32,873 nt of DNA from JAJZJT01 sp049964655 (GCA_049964655.1 JBMFXC010000022.1:1-32873); one strand, 5' to 3'; counted from the first letter of the stretch, positions 24,127-31,950 are shown. Numbers and translations: made by a program. The notes: a model not told the origin generated them from the sequence alone.

Positions 24127-24315
24127 GTGACGTCCACCGACGCCAGGGCCGACACCGACTGGGGGGCGGCCTTGTCCGCGCCGTCCGCCGGCTGGGTCGT
24201 CCGGTTGTCGCCACACGACGGGTGCGGGCGGCGCGCCCGTCGAGAGGGCCAGGGGAGAAGACGGCGTACCTGGCTATCTGGTCTCCGTCGCTGCGGACAG
24301 GGACGGGCCCGGTGA
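24127..24315 (+). CDS. small candidate leader ORF coupled to a hydrolase
   Basis: A possible 62-codon ORF starting with GTG 6 nt after TACCGT. Its TGA (24313-24315) overlaps the GTG start of the alpha/beta hydrolase as GTGA. The peptide is Arg-rich in its second half and has no recognisable domain. It could be a regulatory leader peptide, a chance ORF, or the remnant of a longer N-terminus. The layout repeats that upstream of RR1. Confidence 0.35.
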   Translation: MTSTDARADTDWGAALSAPSAGWVVRLSPHDGCGRRARREGQGRRRRTWLSGLRRCGQGRAR

Positions 24316-25190
24316 ACGAGCTCGCCGAGTCGTGGAGACGACGCGGTCGGTACCACACGGTCGACAGCTTCGCCCTCTTCGTCGTCGAACTCCCCCCCAC
24401 GCAGGTCGCGCTGGGCCCACCCGTGGTGTTCCTCCACGGTTTCCCGACGTCGTCGTTCGACTTCGCCAGCGTCGTCGACGAGCTGGCTCGGCACCGTCGG
24501 CTCTTCCTTCCTGACCTGCTCGGGTTCGGGTTGTCGGACAAGCCCGACCTTCCCTACTCGTTAGGCCTCCAAGCCGATCTTGTCTCCCGCCTGCTGGCCG
24601 ACCTGGCTGTCACCCGGTGTGCCCTGGTGAGCCACGACATCGGCAACCTGGTGGGCGCCGAGCTGCTCGCTCGACACCTCGAGGGGAGCTGGCCGGTCGA
24701 GGTCACTGCTCGGGTCCTCACCAACGGGCTCGTCTACGCGGACCTGGCCCGTCCCTCGAACAGCCGGCAGTTCCTCCTGCGCCAGCCCGACCGCCGGATC
24801 GACGAGCAGGACGCCCCCGACCGCGCCGCCGTGCTGGGCACCCTGACGGCGACGTACTCGCCGACGTCCGCGCCCGACCCCGACGTGCTCGCCGCCCAGT
24901 GGGACCTCATCTCCTTCCTCGACGGCCACCGCCTGATCCACCGCACCGCCCGCCACGTCGCCGGCTCCTCTGCCGCCGAGGCCCGCCTCGCCGGAGCACT
25001 GGCACACCACCCGTCGCCGCTCACCGTGGTGTGGGGGAGCGACGACCCGCTGGCTCTCCCCGACGACGTGCGGGTGCTCGCCAGCCGCCTCGGGGCGGCC
25101 GGGTTCGACCTGCTCCCCGGCGCCGGCCGGTACCTCATGCTCGAGGCCCCCCGTCGCTTCGCCGAGGCCGTCTCCCGCGCCCTTGGCTGA
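24312..25190 (+). CDS. alpha/beta hydrolase, haloalkane-dehalogenase/MEST-like, catalytic His missing
   Basis: A 292-aa alpha/beta hydrolase with LHGFPTSSFDF, DLLGFGLSDKP and the nucleophile elbow SHDIGNLVGAELLAR. An Asp (Asp109) sits in the nucleophile place, as in haloalkane dehalogenases, epoxide hydrolases and the MEST-like group. VVWGSDDPLALPD holds a candidate acid. The position of the catalytic His is Arg273 (GAGRYLMLEAP, where relatives have GH). Unless the alignment is off, normal hydrolysis would be impaired. I chose the GTG at 24312, which overlaps the stop of a small ORF; the frame continues to 24222, but that part is not typical of the family. Confidence 0.82.
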   Translation: MNELAESWRRRGRYHTVDSFALFVVELPPTQVALGPPVVFLHGFPTSSFDFASVVDELARHRRLFLPDLLGFGLSDKPDLPYSLGLQADLVSRLLADLAVTRCALVSHDIGNLVGAELLARHLEGSWPVEVTARVLTNGLVYADLARPSNSRQFLLRQPDRRIDEQDAPDRAAVLGTLTATYSPTSAPDPDVLAAQWDLISFLDGHRLIHRTARHVAGSSAAEARLAGALAHHPSPLTVVWGSDDPLALPDDVRVLASRLGAAGFDLLPGAGRYLMLEAPRRFAEAVSRALG

Positions 25191-25251
25191 GGAGCCATCC
25201 GTGAGGGAGACCCGCCGCACCGGCGTCCCCCCCTTCGTCAACCAGAGTGCA

Positions 25252-25257
25252 TAGGGT
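25252..25257 (+). promoter_or_regulatory. -10 hexamer TAGGGT upstream of the S15-like lipoprotein gene
   Basis: TAGGGT lies 75 bp before the ATG in the 142-bp spacer after the hydrolase. No convincing -35 hexamer is visible at the right distance. Confidence 0.35.
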
Positions 25258-25332
25258 GGCACGGCACCCGCGCCTCCAGCGGGGGGATGGACCACGAGGG
25301 CGTGCGCGACAGCCGCCAGGGGGAGAAATGGG

Positions 25333-27192
25333 ATGAGACGACGGGTGGACGGACACCGGCGCGCCGGCTCCGTGCTGGCTGCGGTGGTCATCGCCGCGAT
25401 GTTGCTCGCCGGGTGCTCGACGGCGTCCCGAAGTGCCAGCACGGCACCGACGGAGCCGCCCCCGCCCGCCGTCCCCCACCCCTTCGGGGTCCTCAGCTGC
25501 ACGCCACGCTACGGGGTCCGCTTCTGCCCGGGTGGCGGGAGCCGCCGCGTCCCGAGCTTCGACGGCGTCCCGCTCGACGCCGACGTCACGTTGCCGGCAA
25601 CCGGACGCGGGCCCTTCCCGCTCATCGTCCTCCTCCACGGTCTCGGTGCGTCCAAGACGGAGTTCGAAGTCGACCACCCCGATACGTCGCCGGGGGCGGA
25701 GAACAACGTGGCGCTCGCCTCCAACGGCTGGGCGGTGCTCAATTACACCGCCAGGGGCTTCGGTGGCTCGTGCGGTACGCCGGCGTCCCGGTCCGGCCAA
25801 CCCTCATGCGCCCGCGGTTGGATCCAACTGGCCGACCAGCGTTACGAGGTCCGCGACACCCAGTACCTGGCCGGCGAACTGGTCGACGAAGGCCTCGTCC
25901 AGCCGAAGATCGCCGTCGCCGGCCTCTCCTACGGCGGCGGACAGTCCCTCGAGCTCGCCGTGCTGAAGGACCGGGTGCGCCTCACCGACGGTGCGCTCGT
26001 GCCCTGGGTCAGCCCCGTGCACCACGTCCCGATGTCGGTGGGTGCGGTCTTCGCCCAGTGGGCGTGGGACGACCTGGCCGACGCGCTCGTTCCCAACGGT
26101 CACCTGTCGGCCATGGGGACCACTCCGGCATCGGCTGACATCTCGCCGATGGGCGTGCCCAAGTTGAGCTGGGACCGCCTCCTCTACGGGGTCACCGCCG
26201 AGGGCTACCTGTCACCGCCCGGCGTCGATCCCCGCAGCGACCTGACGACCTGGGAACACGCGATCACCGCAGGGGGACCGGAGACGGCCACCGACGCCTA
26301 CGCACTGCGAGAGCTCCAGACCTACAAGTCGGCGATCGGCATCCCCCTGCCACCGGGTGGACCAGCACCGACCGCCATCCTGAACGGGTGGAACGACACG
26401 CTCTTTCCCGCCTCCGAAGCGCTGCACTACGCGGCGCGCATCAGGGCCGCCCACGACACCACCCCTCTGCTCCTGCTCTTCGCCGACGTCGGTCACGGTT
26501 GGGCCACCAACCAGCCGGCGGTCACGGCGGCTGACACCGCACGGGGCATCGCCTTCGTCGACGCCGTGATGCGTCGGCACGCCACCACCGACACCGGGGT
26601 GGTCGTGTCGCCGACCTCGTGCACCGGCCCCGAGACGGCGGCCACCGCCGGGGCGTCCCTGGCCGCTCTCCAGCACGGCGTGCTCACGCTCACCGGCTCC
26701 GACAACCAGGTCGTCACCTCCGCCGGTGGCTCGGCGACCACGGCCGCCCAGCTCAACCCGGCCTACGCCGGCAAGTCGTTCTGCGACACCCTGCCCCCGG
26801 CGAGCGCCCCCGGCACCGCCACCTACCAGCTGGCCGTCGGGGCCCAACCGCGCACCCTGCTCGGCTCGGCGGTGGTCACGGCGACCCTCCACGTGGTCGG
26901 CAACTACCCCGAGCTGGTCGGCCGGCTGTGGGACGTCGCCCCCGACGGCTCCCGTCAGCTCGTCTCGATCAACGTCTACCGCCCGTCCGTCAACCAGGCG
27001 GCCGGCACACCGACGACCGCCTCGGCCACGACCACCATGTCCTTCGCCCTCACGCCCAACGACTACACCTTCGCCGCCGGCCACACCATCGAATTGCAGC
27101 TGGTGGGGAGCACGGCACCGCTGTTCGAAGCCTCCGGCGGGACCTTCCAGGTGACGGTGTCGGGAGCACGGGTGACGGTGCCGGTGAGCTGA
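25333..27192 (+). CDS. secreted S15/CocE-type alpha/beta hydrolase lipoprotein
   Basis: A 619-aa exported protein. The signal peptide ends in LLAGC (lipobox), followed by a Ser/Thr/Pro tether. The hydrolase core has LLHGLGASKTEFE, NYTARGFGGS, the nucleophile elbow GLSYGGG with Ser199, GWNDTLFP with Asp355, and DVGHGWATN with His388, which fits the X-Pro dipeptidyl-peptidase/CocE (S15) group. The C-terminal ~200 residues resemble the jelly-roll domain of that group (VVTATLHVVGNYPELVGRLWDV, then the H-T-I-E-L-Q-L strand). It could act on peptides or esters outside the cell. The ATG at 25333 has GGGGGAG 8 nt upstream. Confidence 0.87.
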   Translation: MRRRVDGHRRAGSVLAAVVIAAMLLAGCSTASRSASTAPTEPPPPAVPHPFGVLSCTPRYGVRFCPGGGSRRVPSFDGVPLDADVTLPATGRGPFPLIVLLHGLGASKTEFEVDHPDTSPGAENNVALASNGWAVLNYTARGFGGSCGTPASRSGQPSCARGWIQLADQRYEVRDTQYLAGELVDEGLVQPKIAVAGLSYGGGQSLELAVLKDRVRLTDGALVPWVSPVHHVPMSVGAVFAQWAWDDLADALVPNGHLSAMGTTPASADISPMGVPKLSWDRLLYGVTAEGYLSPPGVDPRSDLTTWEHAITAGGPETATDAYALRELQTYKSAIGIPLPPGGPAPTAILNGWNDTLFPASEALHYAARIRAAHDTTPLLLLFADVGHGWATNQPAVTAADTARGIAFVDAVMRRHATTDTGVVVSPTSCTGPETAATAGASLAALQHGVLTLTGSDNQVVTSAGGSATTAAQLNPAYAGKSFCDTLPPASAPGTATYQLAVGAQPRTLLGSAVVTATLHVVGNYPELVGRLWDVAPDGSRQLVSINVYRPSVNQAAGTPTTASATTTMSFALTPNDYTFAAGHTIELQLVGSTAPLFEASGGTFQVTVSGARVTVPVS

Positions 27193-27360
27193 CCCCTGGA
27201 GGACCTCGCTTACCGGAAGCCGTCGTGGCCACGTACCGCTCGCCGGCCGGCAGCCCGTCGGGTGCGCGCCGCGCCGGACGGCGACGCACCCGTTCGACCT
27301 CGAGCGTCTAGGACGGGTAGAAGTGGCCGCCACCGGCCGTCGTCTCGATAGCACCCGAGC

Positions 27361-27765
27361 TCACGTCCCGACGGCGTTCTCCCCACCCGGGTGGGACGGA
27401 CCGAGGCGACGGTAGAGCCAGCTCGGACCGACCGTCTCGGCGCCGGCATGGCGGGCACGATCCCCGAGGGCACGATCGGCAGTGACCACGGTCACGCCGG
27501 GGTCCCCGCCTGGGCGCGCGAGCTCGGCGAGCAGTGCGTCGTCACCGCTGCCGGCGGCGTGCACCACGCGTACGCCGTCGGCGTCCGTCTCGGCGGCACC
27601 GGCCCGGGCCTCCCCCTCCAAGACGACCACCACCGGGAGCGGGAGCACCCCGCGCCCGGCCGCCGCACGGAGCTGCCCGACGAACGCCCGTGCCGCGCCG
27701 GGCCGGTCCCGCCACCACCCGGTCGGACGGGAGCCGATGACGTTCGCCGCGTCGACCACGAGCAC
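27361..27765 (-). CDS. NYN/PIN-like domain protein (putative RNase)
   Basis: A 134-aa single-domain protein of the NYN group. It opens with the strand LVVDAANVIGSRPTGWWRDR (Asp5), then VVVVLEG (Glu50), GSGDDALLAEL (Asp75/76) and VTVVTADRALGDRARHAG (Asp97), the usual acidic quartet of PIN-like nucleases. Related actinobacterial proteins share the GSRPxGWWRDR segment. The GTG at 27765 puts the first strand at the N-terminus, normal for PIN-like proteins, but the frame is open for ~25 more codons without an ATG. The target RNA is unknown. It is divergent from the small gene at 27927. Confidence 0.78.
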   Translation of the reverse strand: MLVVDAANVIGSRPTGWWRDRPGAARAFVGQLRAAAGRGVLPLPVVVVLEGEARAGAAETDADGVRVVHAAGSGDDALLAELARPGGDPGVTVVTADRALGDRARHAGAETVGPSWLYRRLGPSHPGGENAVGT

Positions 27766-27914
27766 GCCGTCAGCCTCGCGCCGCCACGGAAGCCGGGTCC
27801 ACCGGGCTTCGAGGTGGGAAGTCGGGTAGGTGTCGGCTCACACCGCCCCGTGCGCCCGGCACCTTCCCTGGCGCTCCCCCGGGGGTTCGACGCCCGCACG
27901 ACACCGCCGTGCCG

Positions 27915-27920
27915 TATCGT
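27915..27920 (+). promoter_or_regulatory. -10 hexamer TATCGT of a leaderless promoter
   Basis: TATCGT fits TANNNT and ends exactly 6 nt before the ATG at 27927. No Shine-Dalgarno sequence precedes that ATG. Confidence 0.5.
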
Positions 27921-27926
27921 CGGCCC

Positions 27927-28139
27927 ATGACCGACACCAAGCCGTCCCCTCACAAGACCTGGCGGTACCGCTTCGTCCGCCCGGGCGGCGACGAGGTCGG
28001 CTCGGGCGAGTTCGACGGGGACGAGGCAGCCATCGTCCGAGCCAGAGACGTGTCACGATCGGTCGCGGGGCCGGTGGTCGTCGAACGCTACGGCATGGTC
28101 GACTGGCACTACGTCGACGAGGTCGACGAGCACCACTGA
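27927..28139 (+). CDS. small hypothetical protein, 70 aa
   Basis: A 70-aa acidic protein: WRYRFVRPGGDEVGSGEF, then DEAAIVRARDVSRS and VVVERYGMVDWHYVDEVDE. It looks like a compact alpha/beta fold with a charged, His-tipped C-terminus. I do not recognise the family. The sequence composition is that of a genuine protein and the leaderless promoter supports the ATG at 27927 rather than the frame start at 27909. It converges with dnaB, 66 bp away. Confidence 0.7.
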   Translation: MTDTKPSPHKTWRYRFVRPGGDEVGSGEFDGDEAAIVRARDVSRSVAGPVVVERYGMVDWHYVDEVDEHH

Positions 28140-28205
28140 GCCTGTCGTTCACACCGGGCCACTCGTACGCGGCACCCAAGGCCGAACCGGGGCGAAGAGC
28201 CGCGG

Positions 28206-29594
28206 TCAGCGAGCCATGTTGTCGAAGCGGGCGTGGTTGCCGATGAAAGCGAGCCGCACCGACCCGGTGGGCCCGTTGCGGTGCTTGGCGACCAGCACCT
28301 CGGCTGTGCCTTGCGTGTCGATCGAATCAGGGTTGTAGACCTCGTCGCGGTAGATGAACAGCACGACGTCGCTGTCCTGTTCGATCGAGCCCGACTCCCG
28401 CAGGTCGGCGAGCATTGGACGCTTGTCCTGGCGCATCTCGAGCCCGCGGGAGAGCTGCGAGAGGGCGACGACAGGCACCTCGAGCTCGCGGGCGAGGATC
28501 TTCAGGCCACGGCTGATCTCGGACACCTCGACCTGACGGTTCTCGGCGCCGTGACGCCCGGTCATCAGCTGGAGGTAGTCGACCACCACCAGCCCCAGGC
28601 CTTCACGGCTCTTCAGGCGGCGGGCCCGGGCTCGGATGTCCATCACCGTCAGGTTCGGGTTGTCGTCGATGAAGATGGGTGCCTCGCTCATGCGGCTGAT
28701 GGCGTGCCCGATCTTCGTCCAGTCGGCGTCGTTCAGCTTGCCGGTACGCATCCGGCTGGCGTCGACCCGGGCCTCGGCGCTGAGCAGGCGCTGGGTGAGC
28801 TCGAGGTGGCTCATCTCGAGCGAGAACAACAGGACGGGCTGACGCAGCCGGATCCCGGCATGGGCGACCATGCCAAGGGCGAACGAGGTCTTGCCCATGG
28901 CCGGCCGGGCGCCCACCACGACGAGGTTCGAAGGCTGGAGACCCGACAACTGCTCGTCGAGGTCCACGTAGCCGGTGGCCAACCCGGTGATCGACTCGCC
29001 GCGGTTGACCAGGTGCTCGAGGTGGTCGAGGCTTTGGCCGAGCAGGTCGCGCAGTGGGGTCAACGAGTCGACCACTCGGCGCTGCGCGACGTCGAAGACG
29101 AGGCTCTCGGCGCGGTCGAGCACGCCGGCGACGTCGGGTGGCGCGCTGTAGCCGAGCTCGGTGATCTCCCCCGCCACGGCTACCAGCCGTCGGAGCAGGG
29201 CCAGCTCCTCGATGATGACGGCGTAGTGCTCCGCGTTGCCGATCGAGGGAGTGTTCGCCTGGAGCGACACGAAGACCGAAGGATCGCCGATCTCCTCCAG
29301 CAGCCCGCGTCGGCGCAGCTCTTCGGTGACCGTCACCCAGTCGGCTGGCTCGCCCTGGCTGTAGAGGGAGGTGATCGCCGTGAAGATGTGACCGTGCGAC
29401 TGGCGGTAGAAGTCCTCGGCCGCGCAGTGCTCCATGGCAGCGGCGATGGCGTCGCGCGACAACAACATGGCACCGAGGAGCGACTCCTCGGCCTCGAGGT
29501 TGTGCGGCGGAACCCGACCACCGGCAGGGGTGCTCCGTTGCGGGCTCGGCGTGAGCAGGCGGCGTGGGCGGGCGTCGTCGAAGGCTTGGACCAT
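28206..29594 (-). CDS. dnaB: replicative DNA helicase DnaB
   Basis: A 462-aa helicase that unwinds DNA at the replication fork. The N-terminal domain begins PPHNLEAEESLLGAMLLSRDAI. The RecA-like domain has Walker A GARPAMGKTSFA (about residues 226-237), LLFSLEMSHLELTQRL, Walker B LVVVDYLQLM, then ALSQLSRGLEMRQDKRP and LRESGSIEQDSDVV, ending in KHRNGPTG. No intein interrupts these sites, a common intein position in actinobacteria. The ATG at 29594 has AGGAGAGGG upstream. An open frame continues upstream through the gap to 30101 but is not DnaB-like. Confidence 0.97.
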   Translation of the reverse strand: MVQAFDDARPRRLLTPSPQRSTPAGGRVPPHNLEAEESLLGAMLLSRDAIAAAMEHCAAEDFYRQSHGHIFTAITSLYSQGEPADWVTVTEELRRRGLLEEIGDPSVFVSLQANTPSIGNAEHYAVIIEELALLRRLVAVAGEITELGYSAPPDVAGVLDRAESLVFDVAQRRVVDSLTPLRDLLGQSLDHLEHLVNRGESITGLATGYVDLDEQLSGLQPSNLVVVGARPAMGKTSFALGMVAHAGIRLRQPVLLFSLEMSHLELTQRLLSAEARVDASRMRTGKLNDADWTKIGHAISRMSEAPIFIDDNPNLTVMDIRARARRLKSREGLGLVVVDYLQLMTGRHGAENRQVEVSEISRGLKILARELEVPVVALSQLSRGLEMRQDKRPMLADLRESGSIEQDSDVVLFIYRDEVYNPDSIDTQGTAEVLVAKHRNGPTGSVRLAFIGNHARFDNMAR

Positions 29595-29726
29595 GGTGCT
29601 TCCACCCTCTCCTACCAGCCTGGGGACGTGCGACGGAACAACTTGGGGATTTCGCGCCAGACCCTGTGGGTATTCCGGTAGTTGGCGGTGACAGCACAGG
29701 ACCGCCCCGGCGGGGCCCCGCTCGCC

Positions 29727-29826
29727 NNNNNNNNNNNNNNNNNNNNNNNNNNNNNNNNNNNNNNNNNNNNNNNNNNNNNNNNNNNNNNNNNNNNNNNNNN
29801 NNNNNNNNNNNNNNNNNNNNNNNNNN
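29727..29826. other. assembly gap (100 N)
   Basis: Exactly 100 N. Its right edge abuts a tandem repeat (29827 on), its left edge does not, so the array probably ends inside the gap. Confidence 0.98.
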
Positions 29827-29891
29827 CACCGTCCTACGCCCCACCGTCCTACGCCTCCGGCCACAGCAGGTGCTCCGGCCACAGCAGGTGG
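29827..29891. repeat. 15-bp and 18-bp tandem repeats beside gap 2
   Basis: Two copies of CCACCGTCCTACGCC (the first cut by the gap) are followed directly by two copies of an 18-bp unit beginning TCCGGCCACAGCAGG that differ only in the last base (29856-29873 and 29874-29891). Confidence 0.9.
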
Positions 29892-30092
29892 TCGTCGCCA
29901 GAGGGCGTGACGGCAACCTGCGCCCGAAGCATCCCGCACCGGTGTGACAGCGATCCTGGCGCGGCACGAACAAGCGCGTCGACGTCGCCGGAGACGGCCG
30001 GCACGGTGGGGCCACCGTGGTCCGCCACGGTGACCGGAGAGGAGGAGCACCCCGTCCCTTCGCGAGGCGCTCCCGCGTCGCAAGGCGGCGGC

Positions 30093-30107
30093 GGGGCTCA
30101 CGGCCCC
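30093..30107 (-). terminator. hairpin after rplI
   Basis: GGGGC-TCACG-GCCCC forms a perfect 5-bp GC stem 6 bp past the rplI stop. No T-tract follows, so it is at most a weak or factor-assisted terminator. Confidence 0.35.
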
Positions 30108-30112
30108 GGTGC

Positions 30113-30565
30113 TCAGGCTTCGGCGGCGACCACGTCGACGGTGAGCTCGAAGACCACGTCGTCGTGGAGCTCGACCCGGACCTGGTGCTGGCCGAGCTCC
30201 TTGATTGCATCGGGCAGCACGAGCTTCCGACGGTCGATGACCGCGCCGGTCTGCGCCTCGACGTGCTCGACGATGTCGATGGCCGACACCGAGCCGAACA
30301 GCCGACCGGCCGCGCTCGCCCGCGCCGTCACGGTGACCGGATGGCCGACCAAGGTGCGCGCCACCGTCTCGGCCGCTTCACGCTCCCGGCTGTCGCGCAG
30401 GTCGCGCGAGCGACGCATGGCGGCCGCCTGCTCCTCCACACCGGGCGTCGCCACCATGGCACGACCGGACGGCAGCAGGTGGTTACGGGCGTAACCGCCG
30501 GCGACGTCGACGATGTCACCGCGCTTCCCGACGCCGGTGATGTCCGTCCGCAGCACGACCTTCAT
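30113..30565 (-). CDS. rplI: 50S ribosomal protein L9
   Basis: A 150-aa L9 of normal length. The N-terminal domain has MKVVLRTDITGVGKRGDIVDVAGGYARNHLLPSGRA, then the long connecting helix and the C-terminal domain (GRLFGSVSAIDI, LPDAIKELGQHQVRVELH). It binds 23S rRNA near the L1 stalk. It begins one base after the rpsR stop, so the two are likely translationally coupled. Confidence 0.98.
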   Translation of the reverse strand: MKVVLRTDITGVGKRGDIVDVAGGYARNHLLPSGRAMVATPGVEEQAAAMRRSRDLRDSREREAAETVARTLVGHPVTVTARASAAGRLFGSVSAIDIVEHVEAQTGAVIDRRKLVLPDAIKELGQHQVRVELHDDVVFELTVDVVAAEA

Positions 30566-30566
30566 C

Positions 30567-31010
30567 TCAGGCCTCCTCGCCGGCCGAGCCGGGCTCTTCG
30601 CCGACGACGGCCTCCGCGGCGGGCTCCGACGTCCGGGCCTCACGCGATTGAGTGCGCTCCTCGCCGGCCTCCGGACGTCCCCGGCGACCACCACCAGGGC
30701 CTCCCCGCCCGCCCCGCGAACCGGGACGCTCCGTCGTCGTCCGCTGCGTGTACGGCAAGAGGACGAGCTCGCGGGCCGTCTTGATGGCGACCGCCACGTC
30801 GCGCTGGTGCTGGGCGCAGTTCCCCGACACCCGGCGCGCCCGGATCTTGCCCCGATCGCTCATGAACTTGCGCAGGAGGGCGACGTCCTTGTAGTCGACC
30901 CAGTCGACGTGGTCCCTGCACAGCGCGCACGGCTTCTTCTTGATCCGGCGTCCGCTGTCCTTTGCTGCTCGACGGCTGCTGCTGCCGCCACGGTCGTTGT
31001 TGCGTGCCAT
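30567..31010 (-). CDS. rpsR: 30S ribosomal protein S18 with long C-terminal tail
   Basis: 147 aa, against ~75-90 in most bacteria. The S18 body (~20-90) has VDYKDVALLRKFMSDRGKIRARR and CAQHQRDVAVAIKTARELVLLPY. It carries Cys28, Cys31, Cys65 and His68, the zinc-ligand (C+) form known from actinobacteria, where a C- paralogue may replace it under zinc starvation. Residues 91-147 are a Gly/Arg-rich then Glu/Ala-rich low-complexity tail not found in typical S18. The gene lies between ssb and rplI, the normal place. S18 pairs with S6 on the 30S platform. Confidence 0.96.
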   Translation of the reverse strand: MARNNDRGGSSSRRAAKDSGRRIKKKPCALCRDHVDWVDYKDVALLRKFMSDRGKIRARRVSGNCAQHQRDVAVAIKTARELVLLPYTQRTTTERPGSRGGRGGPGGGRRGRPEAGEERTQSREARTSEPAAEAVVGEEPGSAGEEA

Positions 31011-31012
31011 CG

Positions 31013-31495
31013 CTAGAAGGGCTCCTCGCTGTATCCGTACCCACCAGAGCTGGGGGCTCCGCCCGTGCCGCCCGTGCCGCCCGTGCCACCCGTGCCACCG
31101 GGCCGACCACCGGCGCCGTCACCGGGGGCGCGGCGCTCGTTCTTCGTCACCTGCGCCGTGGCCCAGCGGATGCTCGGACCGATCTCGTCGGCCACCACCT
31201 CGACCTTGGAGCGCTTGTCCCCCTCGGGGGTCTCCCAACTGCGTTGCTCGAGGCGACCGGTGACGATGACGCGGGCCCCGCGGGTGAGGCTCTCGGCCAC
31301 GTTCTCCGCCATCTCACGCCAGCAGACGATGTCGAAAAAGGAGGTCGCCTCTTCCCACTCCTGGGTCTGCCGGTTCTGCCACCGGCGATTGACCGCCAGT
31401 CCGAAGCTCGCCGTCGCCTGTCCGGTGTTGGTGAAGCGGAGCTCGGGGTCACGGGTGATGTTGCCCACCAGGGTGACGGTGTTGCCGTTCGACAT
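31013..31495 (-). CDS. ssb: single-stranded DNA-binding protein
   Basis: A 160-aa SSB that coats single-stranded DNA in replication and repair. The OB fold (residues 1-112) has VTLVGNITRDPELRFTNTGQ, ATSFFDIVCWREMAENVAE and GARVIVTGRLEQRSWE. A Gly-rich linker contains four GTG tripeptides from a 9-bp repeat. The C-terminal tip is YSEEPF, an acidic partner-binding tail like the usual DDDIPF. It starts 3 nt after rpsF and is followed 2 nt later by rpsR. Confidence 0.97.
   Translation of the reverse strand: MSNGNTVTLVGNITRDPELRFTNTGQATASFGLAVNRRWQNRQTQEWEEATSFFDIVCWREMAENVAESLTRGARVIVTGRLEQRSWETPEGDKRSKVEVVADEIGPSIRWATAQVTKNERRAPGDGAGGRPGGTGGTGGTGGTGGAPSSGGYGYSEEPF
31061..31096 (-). repeat. 9-bp tandem repeat in the SSB linker
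   Basis: Four copies of GCCCGTGCC (the last with an A first) encode Gly-Thr-Gly repeats in the disordered linker of SSB. The copy number could vary without changing frame. Confidence 0.85.
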
Positions 31496-31498
31496 GGC

Positions 31499-31828
31499 TC
31501 AGCTCTCCGCGGAGGCGGTCGCGGCACGGCGCCCGGCAACTTTGTCGGGCAGACGGACGACCTTGTGGCGCAGGACCTCGTCAGCCAGCACGAAGACCCG
31601 CTCCATGTCGGCGACCGCGTCAGGCGTGGCCGTCAGCTCGACGACGACGTAGTAGCCCTCGCGCTTGTGCTTCAGCTCGTAGGCGAACGTCCGTCTTCCC
31701 CAACGGTTCACCGAGCCCACGACACCGCCCTTGGCCCGCAAGGCGTCGAGCCCGCGGTCGAGCGCGGCGTTGACGGACACGTCGTCGGCCGCGGTGTCGA
31801 AGATGATCATCGTCTCGTAGGGCCGCAT
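31499..31828 (-). CDS. rpsF: 30S ribosomal protein S6
   Basis: A 109-aa S6: MRPYETMIIFDTAADD, VGSVNRWGRRTFAYELKHKREGYYVVVEL and a C-terminal VVRLPDKVAGRR. It binds S18 and 16S helix 22-23. The ATG has GGGAGGTG 8 nt upstream. It is the first gene of rpsF-ssb-rpsR-rplI. Its leader contains two strong hairpins described separately. Confidence 0.98.
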   Translation of the reverse strand: MRPYETMIIFDTAADDVSVNAALDRGLDALRAKGGVVGSVNRWGRRTFAYELKHKREGYYVVVELTATPDAVADMERVFVLADEVLRHKVVRLPDKVAGRRAATASAES

Positions 31829-31876
31829 CGCGGCACACCTCCCTCTGGATCGACCACCGACCAGCTCGGCGGGCGA

Positions 31877-31925
31877 GCCCCACCAGGTGGGGCAGGTCGG
31901 GCCCGACGACCCGTGTCGGGTCGTC
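31877..31925 (-). promoter_or_regulatory. structured 5' leader of the rpsF operon (two perfect hairpins)
   Basis: The minus-strand leader has one hairpin of 9 bp (GACGACCCG/CGGGTCGTC, loop ACA; 31905-31925), extended by GGCCC/GGGCC across a 3-nt bulge, and a second of 7 bp (GCCCCAC/GTGGGGC; 31877-31893). rpsF leaders in many bacteria carry an S6:S18-binding element for feedback control, so this is a candidate; the known CCG-bulge hallmark is not clearly matched. Confidence 0.5.
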
Positions 31926-31950
31926 AGTGGGCCACAGGTTCGACCGGGAC

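Larger units (their letters stand above)
29595..30112. other. 518-bp spacer between rplI and dnaB, containing gap 2
   Basis: Normally rplI and dnaB are close. Here the spacer holds a 100-N gap, two kinds of tandem repeat, the inverted repeat CACGGTGG/CCACCGTG around 30004-30021, and a hairpin directly after rplI. I find no convincing gene in the readable parts; the missing sequence could hide one. Confidence 0.6.

Noticed and set aside
29665..29680. A DnaA-box-like TGTGGGTAT upstream of dnaB
   Set aside because: Only a single partial match (about 7 of 9); no cluster of boxes or oriC neighbours.
29595..30101. An N-terminal extension of DnaB upstream through gap 2
   Set aside because: The extension is not DnaB-like, crosses 100 N, and a good ATG with a ribosome-binding site exists at 29594.
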